Assembly (NCBI GenBank): GCA_035315065.1
Contig: DATFYM010000026.1
Span: 1 to 64,000, forward strand
Direction of reading: 5' to 3'
Length of the DNA stretch: 64,000 nt
Source of the DNA: DATFYM01 sp035315065
GTDB lineage: Bacteria; Acidobacteriota; Terriglobia; UBA7540
In this document: positions 33,784 to 42,438 of the stretch, piece by piece
Numbering within the stretch: the stretch's first letter is position 1
How the letters are laid out: each line of letters begins with the position of its first letter
Program-made: the position numbers and the translations under genes
The notes under the pieces: model-generated
The model's input: the letters and a program-made list of their open reading frames with translations, nothing else
What the model was told of the DNA's origin: nothing
Database searches by the model: none

Positions 33784-34029
33784 ATGACGGTGGAAGCCAT
33801 CAAAGAAGCGATCGCGGTCCTTGCCCCGGACGAGAAGACCGGTCCGGCCGCGTGGCTCCTCCAGCAGGACATGGAGGAGTGGGACCGACAGATCGAGGAA
33901 GATTTCTCCCCCGGCGGACGCGGGATGGCTCTGTTGGAAGCGGCCGAGTCTGACGTCGGGCAAGGGCGAGCGAAGCCAATGGACGAGTTTCTGGCAGAGT
34001 CCAGATCCAACCGCAAGCAGACTCTCTAA
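33784..34029 (+). CDS. Orphan antitoxin-like small protein
   Basis: An 81-residue frame from ATG 33784 reads MTVEAIKEAIAVLAPDEKTG, PAAWLLQQDMEEWDRQIEED, FSPGGRGMALLEAAESDVGQ and GRAKPMDEFL. The WDRQIEED segment and the C-terminal Ala/Glu helix are shared with the antitoxin at 548-748 and other RelE-partner antitoxins. No toxin follows: 33 bases downstream is only a reversed fragment of a DUF3368 gene. It is either a solitary antitoxin or a relic that kept its frame. Confidence 0.65.
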   Translation: MTVEAIKEAIAVLAPDEKTGPAAWLLQQDMEEWDRQIEEDFSPGGRGMALLEAAESDVGQGRAKPMDEFLAESRSNRKQTL

Positions 34030-34061
34030 CGGTGATTTCCTTTCGATCCTCCACTTGCCTA

Positions 34062-34110
34062 GTCGATGAGAATAAGGTGATTGAGCGGGGTAGTATCAGC
34101 GGTGACGACA
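34062..34110 (-). pseudogene. Stranded 5' end of a DUF3368 toxin gene
   Basis: This matches the first 49 bases of the intact DUF3368 gene (32344-32392) with about three changes, encoding VTADTTPLNHLILID. The frame ends when it meets the antitoxin at 33784-34029 from the opposite strand. Confidence 0.75.
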
Positions 34111-34114
34111 ATTC

Positions 34115-34760
34115 GGTACGCTAAGAAGAAGGCCCGCGGGGCCGAAAGAGTTTAGCCCAGGGCGCGAGCCCTGGGTCCAGACGCCCTCTGCTGCGAGGAA
34201 GTAAAACTCCGCATCCAATCGCGCGTATAGGGGGCGCGAGCCCTGGGTCCAGAAGCCCTCTGCTGCGAGGGGAGCCCCAGCGGGGCGAAAGAACGCTTGC
34301 GACGCGGAACCCGTGATGTTCTGGCGCCCCTCCGGGGCTTGACCGGCGCTCGGGCTCAGAATCCCAGGGCTTACGCCCCATAGGCGTTGACCTAAGGGTT
34401 GGAAGCGTTCTAAAGCCCGCAAAGCGGGCGTCGTCATTTAGCCCACGGCGAGCCAGCCGTGGGGCAGAACGCGACCGGTAGAATTGAGAAGCCCCGTAGG
34501 GGCGACATCCGGCTCCGTTCGGGGGGAGTCGAGCACCATCCGCGGTAAGTTGTGGCCGTGAGAAATCCCGGACGCCGCCCCTACCGGGGCTGACAAGACT
34601 CATATGCCGCCGCCGTCCCACGGCTGGCTCGCCGTGGGCTACAGGATGTCGCCACTGCCGTGGCTTCGGATAAGGCCACCTCCATTAGGTTAACGCCTAC
34701 GGGGGCTTGCGCTGTGGCTACTTTCTGGCGCCCGCTACGCGGGCTTCCCCGGAACCACAA
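34115..34760. repeat. Dense mosaic of palindromic elements
   Basis: The stretch is built from short palindromes: CCAGGGCGCGAGCCCTGG (34154-34171), its near copy GGGCGCGAGCCCTGG (34231-34245), TAGCCCACGGCGAGCC../ ..GGCTCGCCGTGGGCTA (34439 and 34625 regions, an inverted pair), AAGCCCGCAAAGCGGGCG (34413-34430), GCCCCGTAGGGGC and GCCCCTACCGGGGC, and GCGCCCGCTACGCGGGC (34728 on). CAGAAGCCCTCTGCTGCGAGG occurs in two near copies. Open frames here follow the repeats and are not credible genes. Confidence 0.75.
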
Positions 34761-34849
34761 TCGCCGTTGCCGTCGTGAGCTGCCACAAATGCGTCATGCG
34801 CAGGCGGCAGGGTTTCCACTTTCGTGTAGCAAACCCGTTGCAGATCCCT

Positions 34850-34935
34850 GTCGCAGGCGCCGTTCGCAAGTGCTCAATGCACCTCGGCTTGGGCGGATGT
34901 CGATTGCTACCCTCGACAAACGCACTCAGCCATAT
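34850..34935 (-). pseudogene. Third, decayed copy of the 53-residue gene
   Basis: The minus strand retains LSAFVEG, then a shifted frame equivalent to PPKPRC..EHLRTA. It aligns with the intact gene at 31605-31766 over about 80 bases with indels. It sits at the left edge of the duplicated vapBC segment. Confidence 0.55.
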
Positions 34936-34977
34936 GAGGGACGGCATCACGCCCGGCTTGTCCACAGGGGATGTGAC

Positions 34978-35367
34978 TCACCTGAAGAGTTTCGTGCGAA
35001 GGCTCGTATACCGCGCGATGGATTCACAATCCCGGTCCTTGTGCCACACGGGTACGCGGTTCTCGATGGCGATCGCAGCGATGAGGCAATCCGTGGAGGA
35101 ACGAATCGTGTAGCCCTTTGCGCGCCCCAGGCGGTAAATCTCGACCGCCGATAGAAATGCGGCCCTGGGCAACGGATCGCTTAGGATCGGCAGCGCCAGC
35201 AGCCCCTCCCGAAAAGCCTCGCTCGCCGGATCTTGGCGGAGGCCCTGCAGAACCTCCTGCACGACAGGTCCGCAGGTGGCAAAATTAAGCAATTCCTCTT
35301 GCGAGACCTTCGAGCCCAGCCTCCCATTCAGGAGCTCGATCCAGACGGAGGTATCGACCAAGATCAT
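34978..35367 (-). CDS. vapC: VapC toxin, copy B
   Basis: Nearly the same 129 residues as copy A: MILVDTSVWIELLNGRLGSK, VVQEVLQGLRQDPASEAFRE, GYTIRSSTDCLIAAIAIENR and VPVWHKDRDCESIARYTSLR. Changes include R15G, F29A in NF(V/A)TCG, V76I, A-to-V in AAEIY, D-to-E in AI(D/E)NR, and F-to-C after DRD. All PIN acidic residues are kept, so both copies could be active and cross-neutralised. It overlaps vapB copy B by 4 bases. Confidence 0.92.
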   Translation of the reverse strand: MILVDTSVWIELLNGRLGSKVSQEELLNFATCGPVVQEVLQGLRQDPASEAFREGLLALPILSDPLPRAAFLSAVEIYRLGRAKGYTIRSSTDCLIAAIAIENRVPVWHKDRDCESIARYTSLRTKLFR

Positions 35368-35606
35368 CGCCGGCCCCGCTGCCGCCTCTCGCCGGGCCGA
35401 CGCCTTTGGACCCTATCCTCGCGCATTTCCTGCAAGTCTCCTTGCCAAAGCCCTTGGCCAAAGAATTGAGGCAGGCCCTGAATCTTGCGCAGGCGCATGA
35501 CCTCCGCTAAGGCAAGATTGACAGCAGCCGAGTAGGTCTTCACTCCCAGCAGGTGCGTGGCTTGATCCAGCAGTTCGGGGTCTAAAACAAGATTTGTACG
35601 TTTCAT
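35364..35606 (-). CDS. vapB: VapB antitoxin, copy B
   Basis: From ATG 35606 it reads MKRTNLVLDPELLDQATHLL, GVKTYSAAVNLALAEVMRLR, KIQGLPQFFGQGLWQGDLQE: the same ribbon-helix-helix antitoxin as copy A with a few substitutions (D-to-G and R-to-Q in KIQxLPxFF, and changes in the Arg-rich tail). A TATACT is kept close upstream, but the 19-bp tandem repeats of copy A are missing, so control of the two copies may differ. Confidence 0.9.
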   Translation of the reverse strand: MKRTNLVLDPELLDQATHLLGVKTYSAAVNLALAEVMRLRKIQGLPQFFGQGLWQGDLQEMREDRVQRRRPGERRQRGRR

Positions 35607-35685
35607 GCGCACAGTATAGATCAAGGCTGGGTCACGGGTAGGTATAGCCCTTTCGAATCTCGCGCGTTTCGCATCCGCCGCCGTC

Positions 35686-35910
35686 TCAGCGGAATTCGTC
35701 CTCTGGCTGGGGAGGGACCTTGGGAGCGTTCTTCAAGAACTTCATCAGCCCAGCTCCCGTGGCGCTTCCGGCGCGCTTCTTGAAGAACTCGGCGGCCGTT
35801 TCCACCACCCCAACCTTTTCGGCGACGGCGGCGATCCACTGATTCAGCGACACCCCGTCTTCCTTCGCCAGGCGTTGCGCAGCCTTCTTGACGGAGAGAG
35901 GGCGTTTCAA
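35686..35910 (-). CDS. Small ribbon-helix-helix-type antitoxin-like protein, possibly truncated
   Basis: From the TTG at 35910 a 74-residue frame reads LKRPLSVKKAAQRLAKEDGV, SLNQWIAAVAEKVGVVETAA, EFFKKRAGSATGAGLMKFLK, NAPKVPPQPEDEF. The pattern (AxxLAKxxGVSLNQ(F/W)I, then a linker ending VPPxPxDE) is that of HicB/Arc-like antitoxins without a toxin. The first beta strand (usually LTLRLPxSL) is cut short at exactly the point where the MFS gene ends 8 bases upstream, so the 5' end may have been replaced. No partner toxin was found. Confidence 0.55.
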   Translation of the reverse strand: MKRPLSVKKAAQRLAKEDGVSLNQWIAAVAEKVGVVETAAEFFKKRAGSATGAGLMKFLKNAPKVPPQPEDEFR

Positions 35911-35918
35911 GGACGACG

Positions 35919-37166
35919 CTAGTGCAGCGCGCGGTTCGTGTCTTCTTCCTCGGGTGGCTTCAGCCGTCGAAACGCCGAATAGAGGAGTAAGTCGTAGGTG
36001 ATCTTGATGCTGCCACCCAGGAAGAGTGGCGTCGCCAGAGCTACGTGCTGCATGACGTAACCGGCCAGAGACGGCGTTATCGACCTCGAAACACTGCGGG
36101 CAAGATTCGTTACCCCGCTCGCAAGAGCGCGCTCGCCGGGTTGAACTACGGCCATGATATAGGACTGCCGCGTCGGAACGTCCATCTCTACCAGGGATTC
36201 CCAAGCAAGGTAGAACAGCATGGCCCAGCCGGGCGACGGAGCAAGTGGCACCGCCATCATCAGCAGACTTGATGGAATGTGAGTGAAAACCATGGTGTTT
36301 AGGAGTCCGATGCGGCGGGCTAGCCAGGCCGCGATGAGGTATGAACCGGAGTTGAGCAGATTGCCGGCGAAAAAGAGCAGCCCGAGGGTCCCCTCCGAGA
36401 TTCCAAAGCGCTGGAAAAACCAGTAAGCGATCAGGGCATCCGTGAGGAACCCGCCGCCCAGACTGTCGATTCCCGACAAGGCTGCGAGTTTGGTGACGAC
36501 CGTCCGCGAATGTGGAGAGAGCCGCGTTGCACCCGTCGCGGTGACGGCTGGGCTCCGTGCCTCGATATCACGCGAGAGTAATGGGTACAGGAATGCCGTG
36601 ACCAGGTTGATAGCTCCGTACAAACCGAAAGTCACCTTGTAAGCCAACAGGAAATCGACGCCGAGCCGGTGAACAAGCAGCCAAGGCAGTCCGGCGATCA
36701 GCGCTCCACCTGCATGCCCAATGTCCATAATGAGGCTGTGCCAGGAAAGGGCGACCGTTCGGCGTTCGGTCGAGGTGGTTTGGGGAATGATCGCCTGCTC
36801 GAGGGCAAAGGCGGGCCCACGGTCCGTACCCATGCCGTTGACCATCCCTGCAAAGGCAAGGGCGAGAATCGCGTGAAACCGACCGGTCAAGGCAAAGCCC
36901 AGGCCGCCGAACGCAGCCAAGAGCGAAATACTGGTCAGAATGCGCCGTCGGCCAAGCCGATCGGCTCGCAGGCTCACAATCAGAGTTCCCACAGCCGCCC
37001 CGGCCAAGCCGGCGGTAATGACGAAGCCGATCTGAGTGGCCGATAAGCCCACTCGCGAGAGATAGACGCCCAGGACAACGCCGGTAAGTCCAACGCCGGT
37101 CGAGCGCAGCAGCGCGGCTGCGTAAATGAGCCGCAAGTTGTGGCTTACCTGAGCAAAGAAAGCCAT
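35919..37166 (-). CDS. MFS transporter
   Basis: This 415-residue inner-membrane protein has twelve predicted hydrophobic segments. They start with LRLIYAAALLRSTGVGLTGV and carry the MFS loop-2/3 motif as SLRADRLGRRRILTSISLLA. In the second half, DSLGGGFLTDALIAYWFFQR, LLFFAGNLLNSGSYLIAAWL and DVPTRQSYIMAVVQPGERAL recall the drug/sugar efflux subfamily with a conserved VQPxERAxAxG loop. The substrate is unknown. It is 53 bases from the end of the TonB-receptor gene on the same strand, so uptake and export of a shared compound is possible. It reads into the antitoxin-like gene downstream. Confidence 0.88.
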   Translation of the reverse strand: MAFFAQVSHNLRLIYAAALLRSTGVGLTGVVLGVYLSRVGLSATQIGFVITAGLAGAAVGTLIVSLRADRLGRRRILTSISLLAAFGGLGFALTGRFHAILALAFAGMVNGMGTDRGPAFALEQAIIPQTTSTERRTVALSWHSLIMDIGHAGGALIAGLPWLLVHRLGVDFLLAYKVTFGLYGAINLVTAFLYPLLSRDIEARSPAVTATGATRLSPHSRTVVTKLAALSGIDSLGGGFLTDALIAYWFFQRFGISEGTLGLLFFAGNLLNSGSYLIAAWLARRIGLLNTMVFTHIPSSLLMMAVPLAPSPGWAMLFYLAWESLVEMDVPTRQSYIMAVVQPGERALASGVTNLARSVSRSITPSLAGYVMQHVALATPLFLGGSIKITYDLLLYSAFRRLKPPEEEDTNRALH

Positions 37167-37219
37167 GGTTATGGAACCCCGGAAGTCTCACCAGAGGTCA
37201 GAGCTGAGCCTATCCCTTT

Positions 37220-40180
37220 CTAAAACGTGAATCGCATCTGCAGTTCCATTCGGCGGTTGTCCGCCGACTCGGAGAAGCCGGTGCCGCCGAGGGTACCGAC
37301 GCCATAGGGTTGGTTGGCCTGCCCGAATCGCGGCGATTCGATATTGCCAATGATCGGGCCGGGATTATTTCGATTCAGCACATTGCGGATCGACATCGAG
37401 ATGGTCAGGTTATAGCGGCGGCCGGGAGAGGAGGTGTCGCTCCGCGGTCCACCCACGTTGAACGGGCCGGTCTCGGCACGCCGGCCGTAACCTCCCGACG
37501 CCGCCCCGCCGCCTCCACGCTCCGCTGCTCCAAAGGCGAAAACTTTCGAAACGCGAAGGTTGGGCATGATGATGCCAGGTCCACGGCCAAAGTTGCGCGG
37601 AAGAATCCTCTCGCCGGCTATCGGATTGGGATCGAGCAGACCGTACTTCGTTTGAACCAACCCTGGCTTGTTCGGATCCACGGCAACGCCGGGCCTGCCG
37701 TTGAAAAGCGTGTCGCCATAGAGATCCTGGCCTGCGGTGATGTCAAAAGGCGCCCCCGAGTTGGCGACCAGGAACGGGTTAAAACGAAAGCCCCAACGCG
37801 TACTGATGGACCCGCCGAAGGTCACACGATGACGGATATCCGTCGCCGCCGGTCCGTACTCCCCCGCCATGCTGTAGGGATTCGCCGGGAAAGTACCGAG
37901 GCCGTCGGTATTGCTCTTCGCATGGTTGTAAAGATACGAGCCGAACAGGGAGATGTTCTTGCCGGCTTGAGAGTTGAAGTTCGTAATCAACTGAGTCTGA
38001 TTGTAGAGGCCCGACGATTCCATCTGGAACACGGGATTGGAATTGCCTAGCGGAAACACGCCGCTCCCGGACGTCTCCGGATTATAGGTGCCCGGCAGTG
38101 GAGCGTTGACATCCTCCGATCGCAACTGATGGAGCCCGTGTGTGTCAGCGAAGGTCACCGCCACGGTTGTATGAGCAGGCAGTTGGCGCTCGAAGGCGAC
38201 GGCGGACTGCATGAGATAGGGAGCTCTTAGGGATGAGCTGACTCTTTCGATCACCTGTTGGCCCGCCAAGCCGGCCAGCGAAGCGAGAGGCGGAACCGAC
38301 GGGTAAAAGTCGGGGCGGGTGATCACGTACTGTTGCTGCACGACGCCGTTGTAACGATCGGCGGCAAGCGTATTCGTGACATCGAAGCGATCATAGAAGA
38401 CCCCGAATCCCGCGCGGATCACGTTCTTGGGGCCGGACCCTTGCGATTGCTTTCCCGGGGCCCAGGCCAAGCCAATGCGCGGGGCGAAGGCCCGCCAGTC
38501 GCGGATGTTGGTTTGGGCTTCGTAGCGCAAGCCGTAACTGAGGGTCAGATTGGGCCGGGCCCGCCAGTCGTCGCCCAGGAAGGCGCCCACGTCCCACTGG
38601 CTCACCGAAAGGGACGGCAGTCCGGCAGCGATGCTGAATTGCGAAGCGCCGCCCCCCAGCGTCCGAATTTGATTCGGTGTCAGGCCCATCCGCATGAAGA
38701 GGAGAGTCCGGCGGTAGTTTTCAATTGAGGTGATGTTGACGAGAACCGGCTGTCCATTAGCGTTGAGCACCGGCTGGTTGTCAGCATTCAGCGCGGGTGC
38801 GAGACCGCCCGAAAAGACGAACGTGCCGCCGAAGTTCGTCGGAGACGTGTCGTCGAGGTGCACGGCGCGTAATCGCGCACCGAACCGCCAGGTATGCCCT
38901 CCGCGCAGCAGGCTGGTGTAGTTCTGTAGCTCGTAGTCGTTCTCCACATTGAACGATTGGCCCGCCGGCGCTCCCCCGCCAATGAACGAGCCCAAGACCT
39001 GGACCACGGGGGACGGTTCTTCCGCCAGGCTCGACAGATTGAAGCGGTAAAACTGAAAGCGGGTCTCATTGATGGCGTTCGCGCTGAAGACGACGGTATT
39101 GGCGGCCTGCACCGTTTGGCTGTCACTGTGATTGTGAAGGCCGGCGGATACGAGATTGAACCCACCCACGCCGGCGTCCTGGATATCGGCCGTCGAGAAG
39201 CGATAGCGCACAGATAGAGTGTCGTTTGTACTCATCTGGCGATCGATGCGGGGACTCAAGGTGAGGCGGCGCTGCGGAATGCGGAACACCTGAGTATAGG
39301 GATCAATGATATCGAGCGTTGCGGGGTCGAGCGTGGTTCCATTGATGATGGCGCCGTTGTCGATCGCCGCCCGGTCGACGTTGAAGAAGAACGAGGTCTT
39401 CTGGTTGAGAGGTCCGCTGAGGTTGCCTCCGTATTCTTTGAGCAAGAAAGGAGCCTTCTCAGCGGCGTAGGGGTTGCGCGAGTTCCAGAAGCTGTCACCG
39501 AAGTTGTTGTAACCTGTGCCGTGGAAGCGGTTCGCGCCCGGCTTGGTGAAGACTTCAATCCGGCCGTAGCCGAGCTTGTCGTACTCGGGCGAAAAAGGAT
39601 TCTGGTTGATGCGAATCTCACGGATCTCGTTCTTGGAGGGAAGTTCGCCGCCACTGAATCCGTCGATGTAGATCGCGCCGCCATTCGGGCCGGCCGAGGG
39701 TCCGGCGAGCGCTTGAAGATCGGCGGCCAAATCCGTCGGGTCGTCCGAGAGGGCCTGTAGGTCGTCCCTACGGAGCACGAGGGCGCTGGCGTTGCTCCCG
39801 GCGGCGGCGCTTACCGAGGGTACCGCGTCCCCCTGTACCGCCACCTGTTCGGGCGGAAGCACGACCTTCAATTGCAGATTCAGTGTCTCTGCGCCTGATT
39901 TCAGTGATATCTTCACGGGTTCTGGGAGTGCCAAGTTGGGTGCGGATGCTTGTACGACATACCCACCCGCCGTGAGTCCTGAAAACTGATACGTTCCGTC
40001 ATTCCCGCTCTTGGTCGATTGCTTCAAGCCGGATGGCCCGGTTAACGTAACAGTTGCGCCGGCAACGATGGCCCCGCTTTGGTCGGTGACCACTCCATGA
40101 AGCACCGCTGTCTGCCCGAAGAGGTCTGATATTGTCATGAGGACGGCCAATAAGAGAAGAAGACCCTTTAACACACCCAC
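37220..40180 (-). CDS. TonB-dependent receptor with carboxypeptidase-like N-domain
   Basis: The 986-residue outer-membrane protein has a signal peptide (LLLLLAVLMTISDLFGQ). An N-terminal Ig-like CarboxypepD_reg domain follows: AVLHGVVTDQSGAIVAGATV, TYQFSGLTAGGYVVQASAPN. Then comes a plug-like part (IYIDGFSGGELPSKNEIREI, YDKLGYGRIEVFTKPGANRF) and a long beta-barrel ending RRMELQMRFTF with a terminal Phe, as outer-membrane proteins need. Such Oar-like receptors are expanded in Solibacter relatives and probably import glycans or siderophores. The start is a GTG at 40180 that overlaps a GGAGG; the GTG at 40174 would give better spacing. An exposed Gly-rich loop (AAERGGGGAASGGYGRRA) lies near the end. 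Confidence 0.9.
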   Translation of the reverse strand: MGVLKGLLLLLAVLMTISDLFGQTAVLHGVVTDQSGAIVAGATVTLTGPSGLKQSTKSGNDGTYQFSGLTAGGYVVQASAPNLALPEPVKISLKSGAETLNLQLKVVLPPEQVAVQGDAVPSVSAAAGSNASALVLRRDDLQALSDDPTDLAADLQALAGPSAGPNGGAIYIDGFSGGELPSKNEIREIRINQNPFSPEYDKLGYGRIEVFTKPGANRFHGTGYNNFGDSFWNSRNPYAAEKAPFLLKEYGGNLSGPLNQKTSFFFNVDRAAIDNGAIINGTTLDPATLDIIDPYTQVFRIPQRRLTLSPRIDRQMSTNDTLSVRYRFSTADIQDAGVGGFNLVSAGLHNHSDSQTVQAANTVVFSANAINETRFQFYRFNLSSLAEEPSPVVQVLGSFIGGGAPAGQSFNVENDYELQNYTSLLRGGHTWRFGARLRAVHLDDTSPTNFGGTFVFSGGLAPALNADNQPVLNANGQPVLVNITSIENYRRTLLFMRMGLTPNQIRTLGGGASQFSIAAGLPSLSVSQWDVGAFLGDDWRARPNLTLSYGLRYEAQTNIRDWRAFAPRIGLAWAPGKQSQGSGPKNVIRAGFGVFYDRFDVTNTLAADRYNGVVQQQYVITRPDFYPSVPPLASLAGLAGQQVIERVSSSLRAPYLMQSAVAFERQLPAHTTVAVTFADTHGLHQLRSEDVNAPLPGTYNPETSGSGVFPLGNSNPVFQMESSGLYNQTQLITNFNSQAGKNISLFGSYLYNHAKSNTDGLGTFPANPYSMAGEYGPAATDIRHRVTFGGSISTRWGFRFNPFLVANSGAPFDITAGQDLYGDTLFNGRPGVAVDPNKPGLVQTKYGLLDPNPIAGERILPRNFGRGPGIIMPNLRVSKVFAFGAAERGGGGAASGGYGRRAETGPFNVGGPRSDTSSPGRRYNLTISMSIRNVLNRNNPGPIIGNIESPRFGQANQPYGVGTLGGTGFSESADNRRMELQMRFTF

Positions 40181-40456
40181 CTCCGGAAGGCATGAACGGG
40201 CGTCGGAGCAGCCTGTGGCCCGGGCGGAAATGAAGCAAGATTATGAACACCCAAACAGTTTAACCATACAACCTGAAGAAAATCTGAAAGTTTCGTCGTC
40301 TCGTAGCAGGCGCACCGCAGACCGAGCCCCGCTTGCTAAGAGTAAAGGGGCTGGGTCCGACCTGCCGACTTTCGAGTTTCGATTTTCGCAGACTTGACAG
40401 ATAATTGAAGCATCGGACGGGGCAAAAGAATCTAACGTGGGAAGGCATCAAAGGTC
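40181..40456. other. Divergent intergenic region between receptor and redox genes
   Basis: The two genes diverge here, so both promoters must lie in these 276 bases. No clear promoter or operator was recognised. Confidence 0.4.
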
Positions 40457-42121
40457 ATGGTAAAGCCGTTTCTGTTGACCGTGGATGACGACGCCGAGGT
40501 GCTGCGAGCGGTGGAGCGCGACCTGAGGGCTCGCTATGCCGAGCGCTATCGCGTGCTGCGGGCTGACTCCGGCCAGACGGCGCTGGAGGCCCTGCGCAGC
40601 CTCAAGAAGCGCGACGAGCCGGTGGCGCTGCTGCTGGTGGATCAGCGCATGCCCCACATCACCGGGGTGGAGTTTCTCGGCCAGGCGATGGAGCTCTATC
40701 CGGACGCGAAGCGCGTCCTGCTGACCGCTTACGCCGACACCGACGCCGCCATCCGCGCCATCAACGACGCCAAGATCCAGCATTACCTCCTGAAGCCCTG
40801 GGACCCGCCCGAGGAGCACCTCTACCCCGTGCTCGACGATCTGCTCGAGGAGTGGTGGGCGTCGTTCCGGCCTACGTTTGACGGGGCCCGCGTGCTGGGC
40901 ACCCGCTGGTCGCCGCAGTCCTACGCGATCCGGGAATTCCTGGCGCGCAACCGGGTGCCTTACCGCTGGCTGGACATTGAAACTGAGAACCCCGAGGTGC
41001 AGCGTCTGAAGAGCGCGCTGGGCGCCGACGCGTCCCGCCTGCCGGTGGTGTTCTTTCCCGACGGATCGTCGCTGGCCGACCCGGGCCTCGCGGCGCTGGC
41101 CGAGAAGTTGGGCCTGCGCACCCGTGCGGAGATGGCCTTCTACGATCTGGTCATCATCGGCGGCGGTCCGGCCGGCCTCGCGGCCGCCGTCTATGGCGCC
41201 TCGGAGGGCCTGCGCACGGTGATGATTGAGAAGTCGGCGCCGGGCGGGCAGGCGGGAATGAGCTCGCGCATCGAGAACTACCTCGGCTTCCCCGCCGGCC
41301 TCAGCGGCGGCGACCTGGCGAAGCGCGGCGTCGATCAGGCCCGGCGGTTCGGCGTGGAAATCCTGGCGCCGCAGGAGGCGACGGGGGTGCGCGTGGAGGG
41401 CCCGTCGCGCATCGTGAAGCTGGCGGACGGGAGCGAGCTAGGCTCGAAAGCCTTACTGATCGCCACCGGCCTCTCCTACCGCAAGCTGGAGGTGCCCGGC
41501 GCCGAGCAACTGCAAGGCCGGGGTGTTTACTACGGCGCCGCCATGACCGAGGCCGCTTCCTGCAAGGACGAGGACGTCTACATCGTGGGCGGCGCCAACT
41601 CCGCCGGACAGGCGGCGATGTTCTTCGCCAAGTACGCCTGCCGGGTGGTGATGCTGGTGCGTGGCGAGACGCTTTCCACCTCCATGTCGCAGTACCTCAT
41701 CGACCAGATCAAGCAGACGCCCAACATCCAGGTGGAGACCCGAAGCCGCGTCGTGGAGGCGCACGGCAATGGACACCTGGAGGCGATCTCCATTCTCTGC
41801 GAGCGCAGCGGGCAAACCGACCGGGTGCCGGCGGCCGCGCTATTTGTCTTCATCGGTGCCGAGCCGCGCACTGACTGGCTGGCCGGCGTCGTGGAACGCG
41901 ACCAGCGCGGCTTTGTGCTGACCGGGAACGATCTGGTACGGGAGGGCAAGCGCCCCAAAGGTTGGACGCTCGACCGCGACCCTTACCTGCCCGAGACCAG
42001 CGTGCCCGGCATCTTCGCGGTGGGCGACGTTCGCCACGGCTCGGTGAAGCGCGTGGCCTCCGGGGTCGGCGAAGGCTCGATCGCCGTCCAGTTCATCCAT
42101 CAGTACTTGAGCGCGGTCTGA
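40457..42121 (+). CDS. Response-regulator / thioredoxin-reductase-like fusion
   Basis: A 554-residue protein in three parts. Residues 1-125 are a receiver domain (TVDDDAEV, phospho-acceptor D62 in LLLVDQRMP, Lys113 in YLLKPWDPPEE). Residues 145-220 are a glutaredoxin-like fold with no cysteines (WSPQSYAIREFLARNRVPYR). Residues 229-554 are an FAD/NAD(P)H oxidoreductase like TrxB (YDLVIIGGGPAGLAAAVYGA, MIEKSAPGGQAGMSSRIENY, DVYIVGGANSAGQAAMFFAK, GIFAVGDVRHGSVKRVASGV). The TrxR disulphide CxxC is reduced to a single Cys in AASCKDED. It may link a phosphorylation signal to flavin redox state. The histidine kinase 317 bases downstream is its probable partner. Confidence 0.92.
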   Translation: MVKPFLLTVDDDAEVLRAVERDLRARYAERYRVLRADSGQTALEALRSLKKRDEPVALLLVDQRMPHITGVEFLGQAMELYPDAKRVLLTAYADTDAAIRAINDAKIQHYLLKPWDPPEEHLYPVLDDLLEEWWASFRPTFDGARVLGTRWSPQSYAIREFLARNRVPYRWLDIETENPEVQRLKSALGADASRLPVVFFPDGSSLADPGLAALAEKLGLRTRAEMAFYDLVIIGGGPAGLAAAVYGASEGLRTVMIEKSAPGGQAGMSSRIENYLGFPAGLSGGDLAKRGVDQARRFGVEILAPQEATGVRVEGPSRIVKLADGSELGSKALLIATGLSYRKLEVPGAEQLQGRGVYYGAAMTEAASCKDEDVYIVGGANSAGQAAMFFAKYACRVVMLVRGETLSTSMSQYLIDQIKQTPNIQVETRSRVVEAHGNGHLEAISILCERSGQTDRVPAAALFVFIGAEPRTDWLAGVVERDQRGFVLTGNDLVREGKRPKGWTLDRDPYLPETSVPGIFAVGDVRHGSVKRVASGVGEGSIAVQFIHQYLSAV

Positions 42122-42123
42122 GG

Positions 42124-42210
42124 AATTTTGGATTTTGGATTTTGGATTTTGGATTGAAGACGGGCGCCCTTTGGTTGGGTGGTTCCTAGCACTGGATTTT
42201 GGATTTCGGA
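42124..42210. repeat. Heptanucleotide repeat GGATTTT
   Basis: Four clean copies of TTTTGGA run from 42126 to 42153 and two more (GGATTTTGGATTTC) lie at 42194-42207. Confidence 0.85.
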
Positions 42211-42216
42211 TACGGC

Positions 42217-42394
42217 TGCGCGAAGCGCCTTGGAGTGCGGCGGCTTGACGCCGCCTTCGTATCCGATCAACACAGAAGGCGGCATCAAGCCGCCTTGGTA
42301 TCCCATCAACACAGATGGCGGCGTCAAGCCGCCTTGGTATCTGATCAACACAGAAGGCGGCGTCAAGCCGCCGCACTCCAAGGCGCTTCGCGCA
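42217..42394. repeat. Perfect 39-bp inverted repeat enclosing a 44-bp hairpin array
   Basis: Arms 42217-42255 and 42356-42394 are exact reverse complements (TGCGCGAAGCGCCTTGGAGT.. against ..ACTCCAAGGCGCTTCGCGCA). Between them GGCGGC(G/A)TCAAGCCGCC hairpins repeat with ATCAACACAGA spacers at a 44-bp period, so that four small hairpins nest in one large one. Confidence 0.9.
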
Positions 42395-42438
42395 TCTTCT
42401 GTGGGTCGCGAATTCGATAGTTTAGTCTGGACAGTAGA

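Noticed and set aside
34096..34621. Minus-strand frames in the palindrome mosaic
   Set aside because: Their openness comes from GC-rich palindromes, and the peptide repeats follow the DNA repeats.
33004..35624. Assembly artefact for the doubled vapBC
   Set aside because: The copies differ at several residues and in their upstream DNA, so they are distinct loci.
42217..42394. Short CRISPR array (44-bp period)
   Set aside because: The parts between hairpins are also repeated, so there are no spacers, and no cas genes are nearby.
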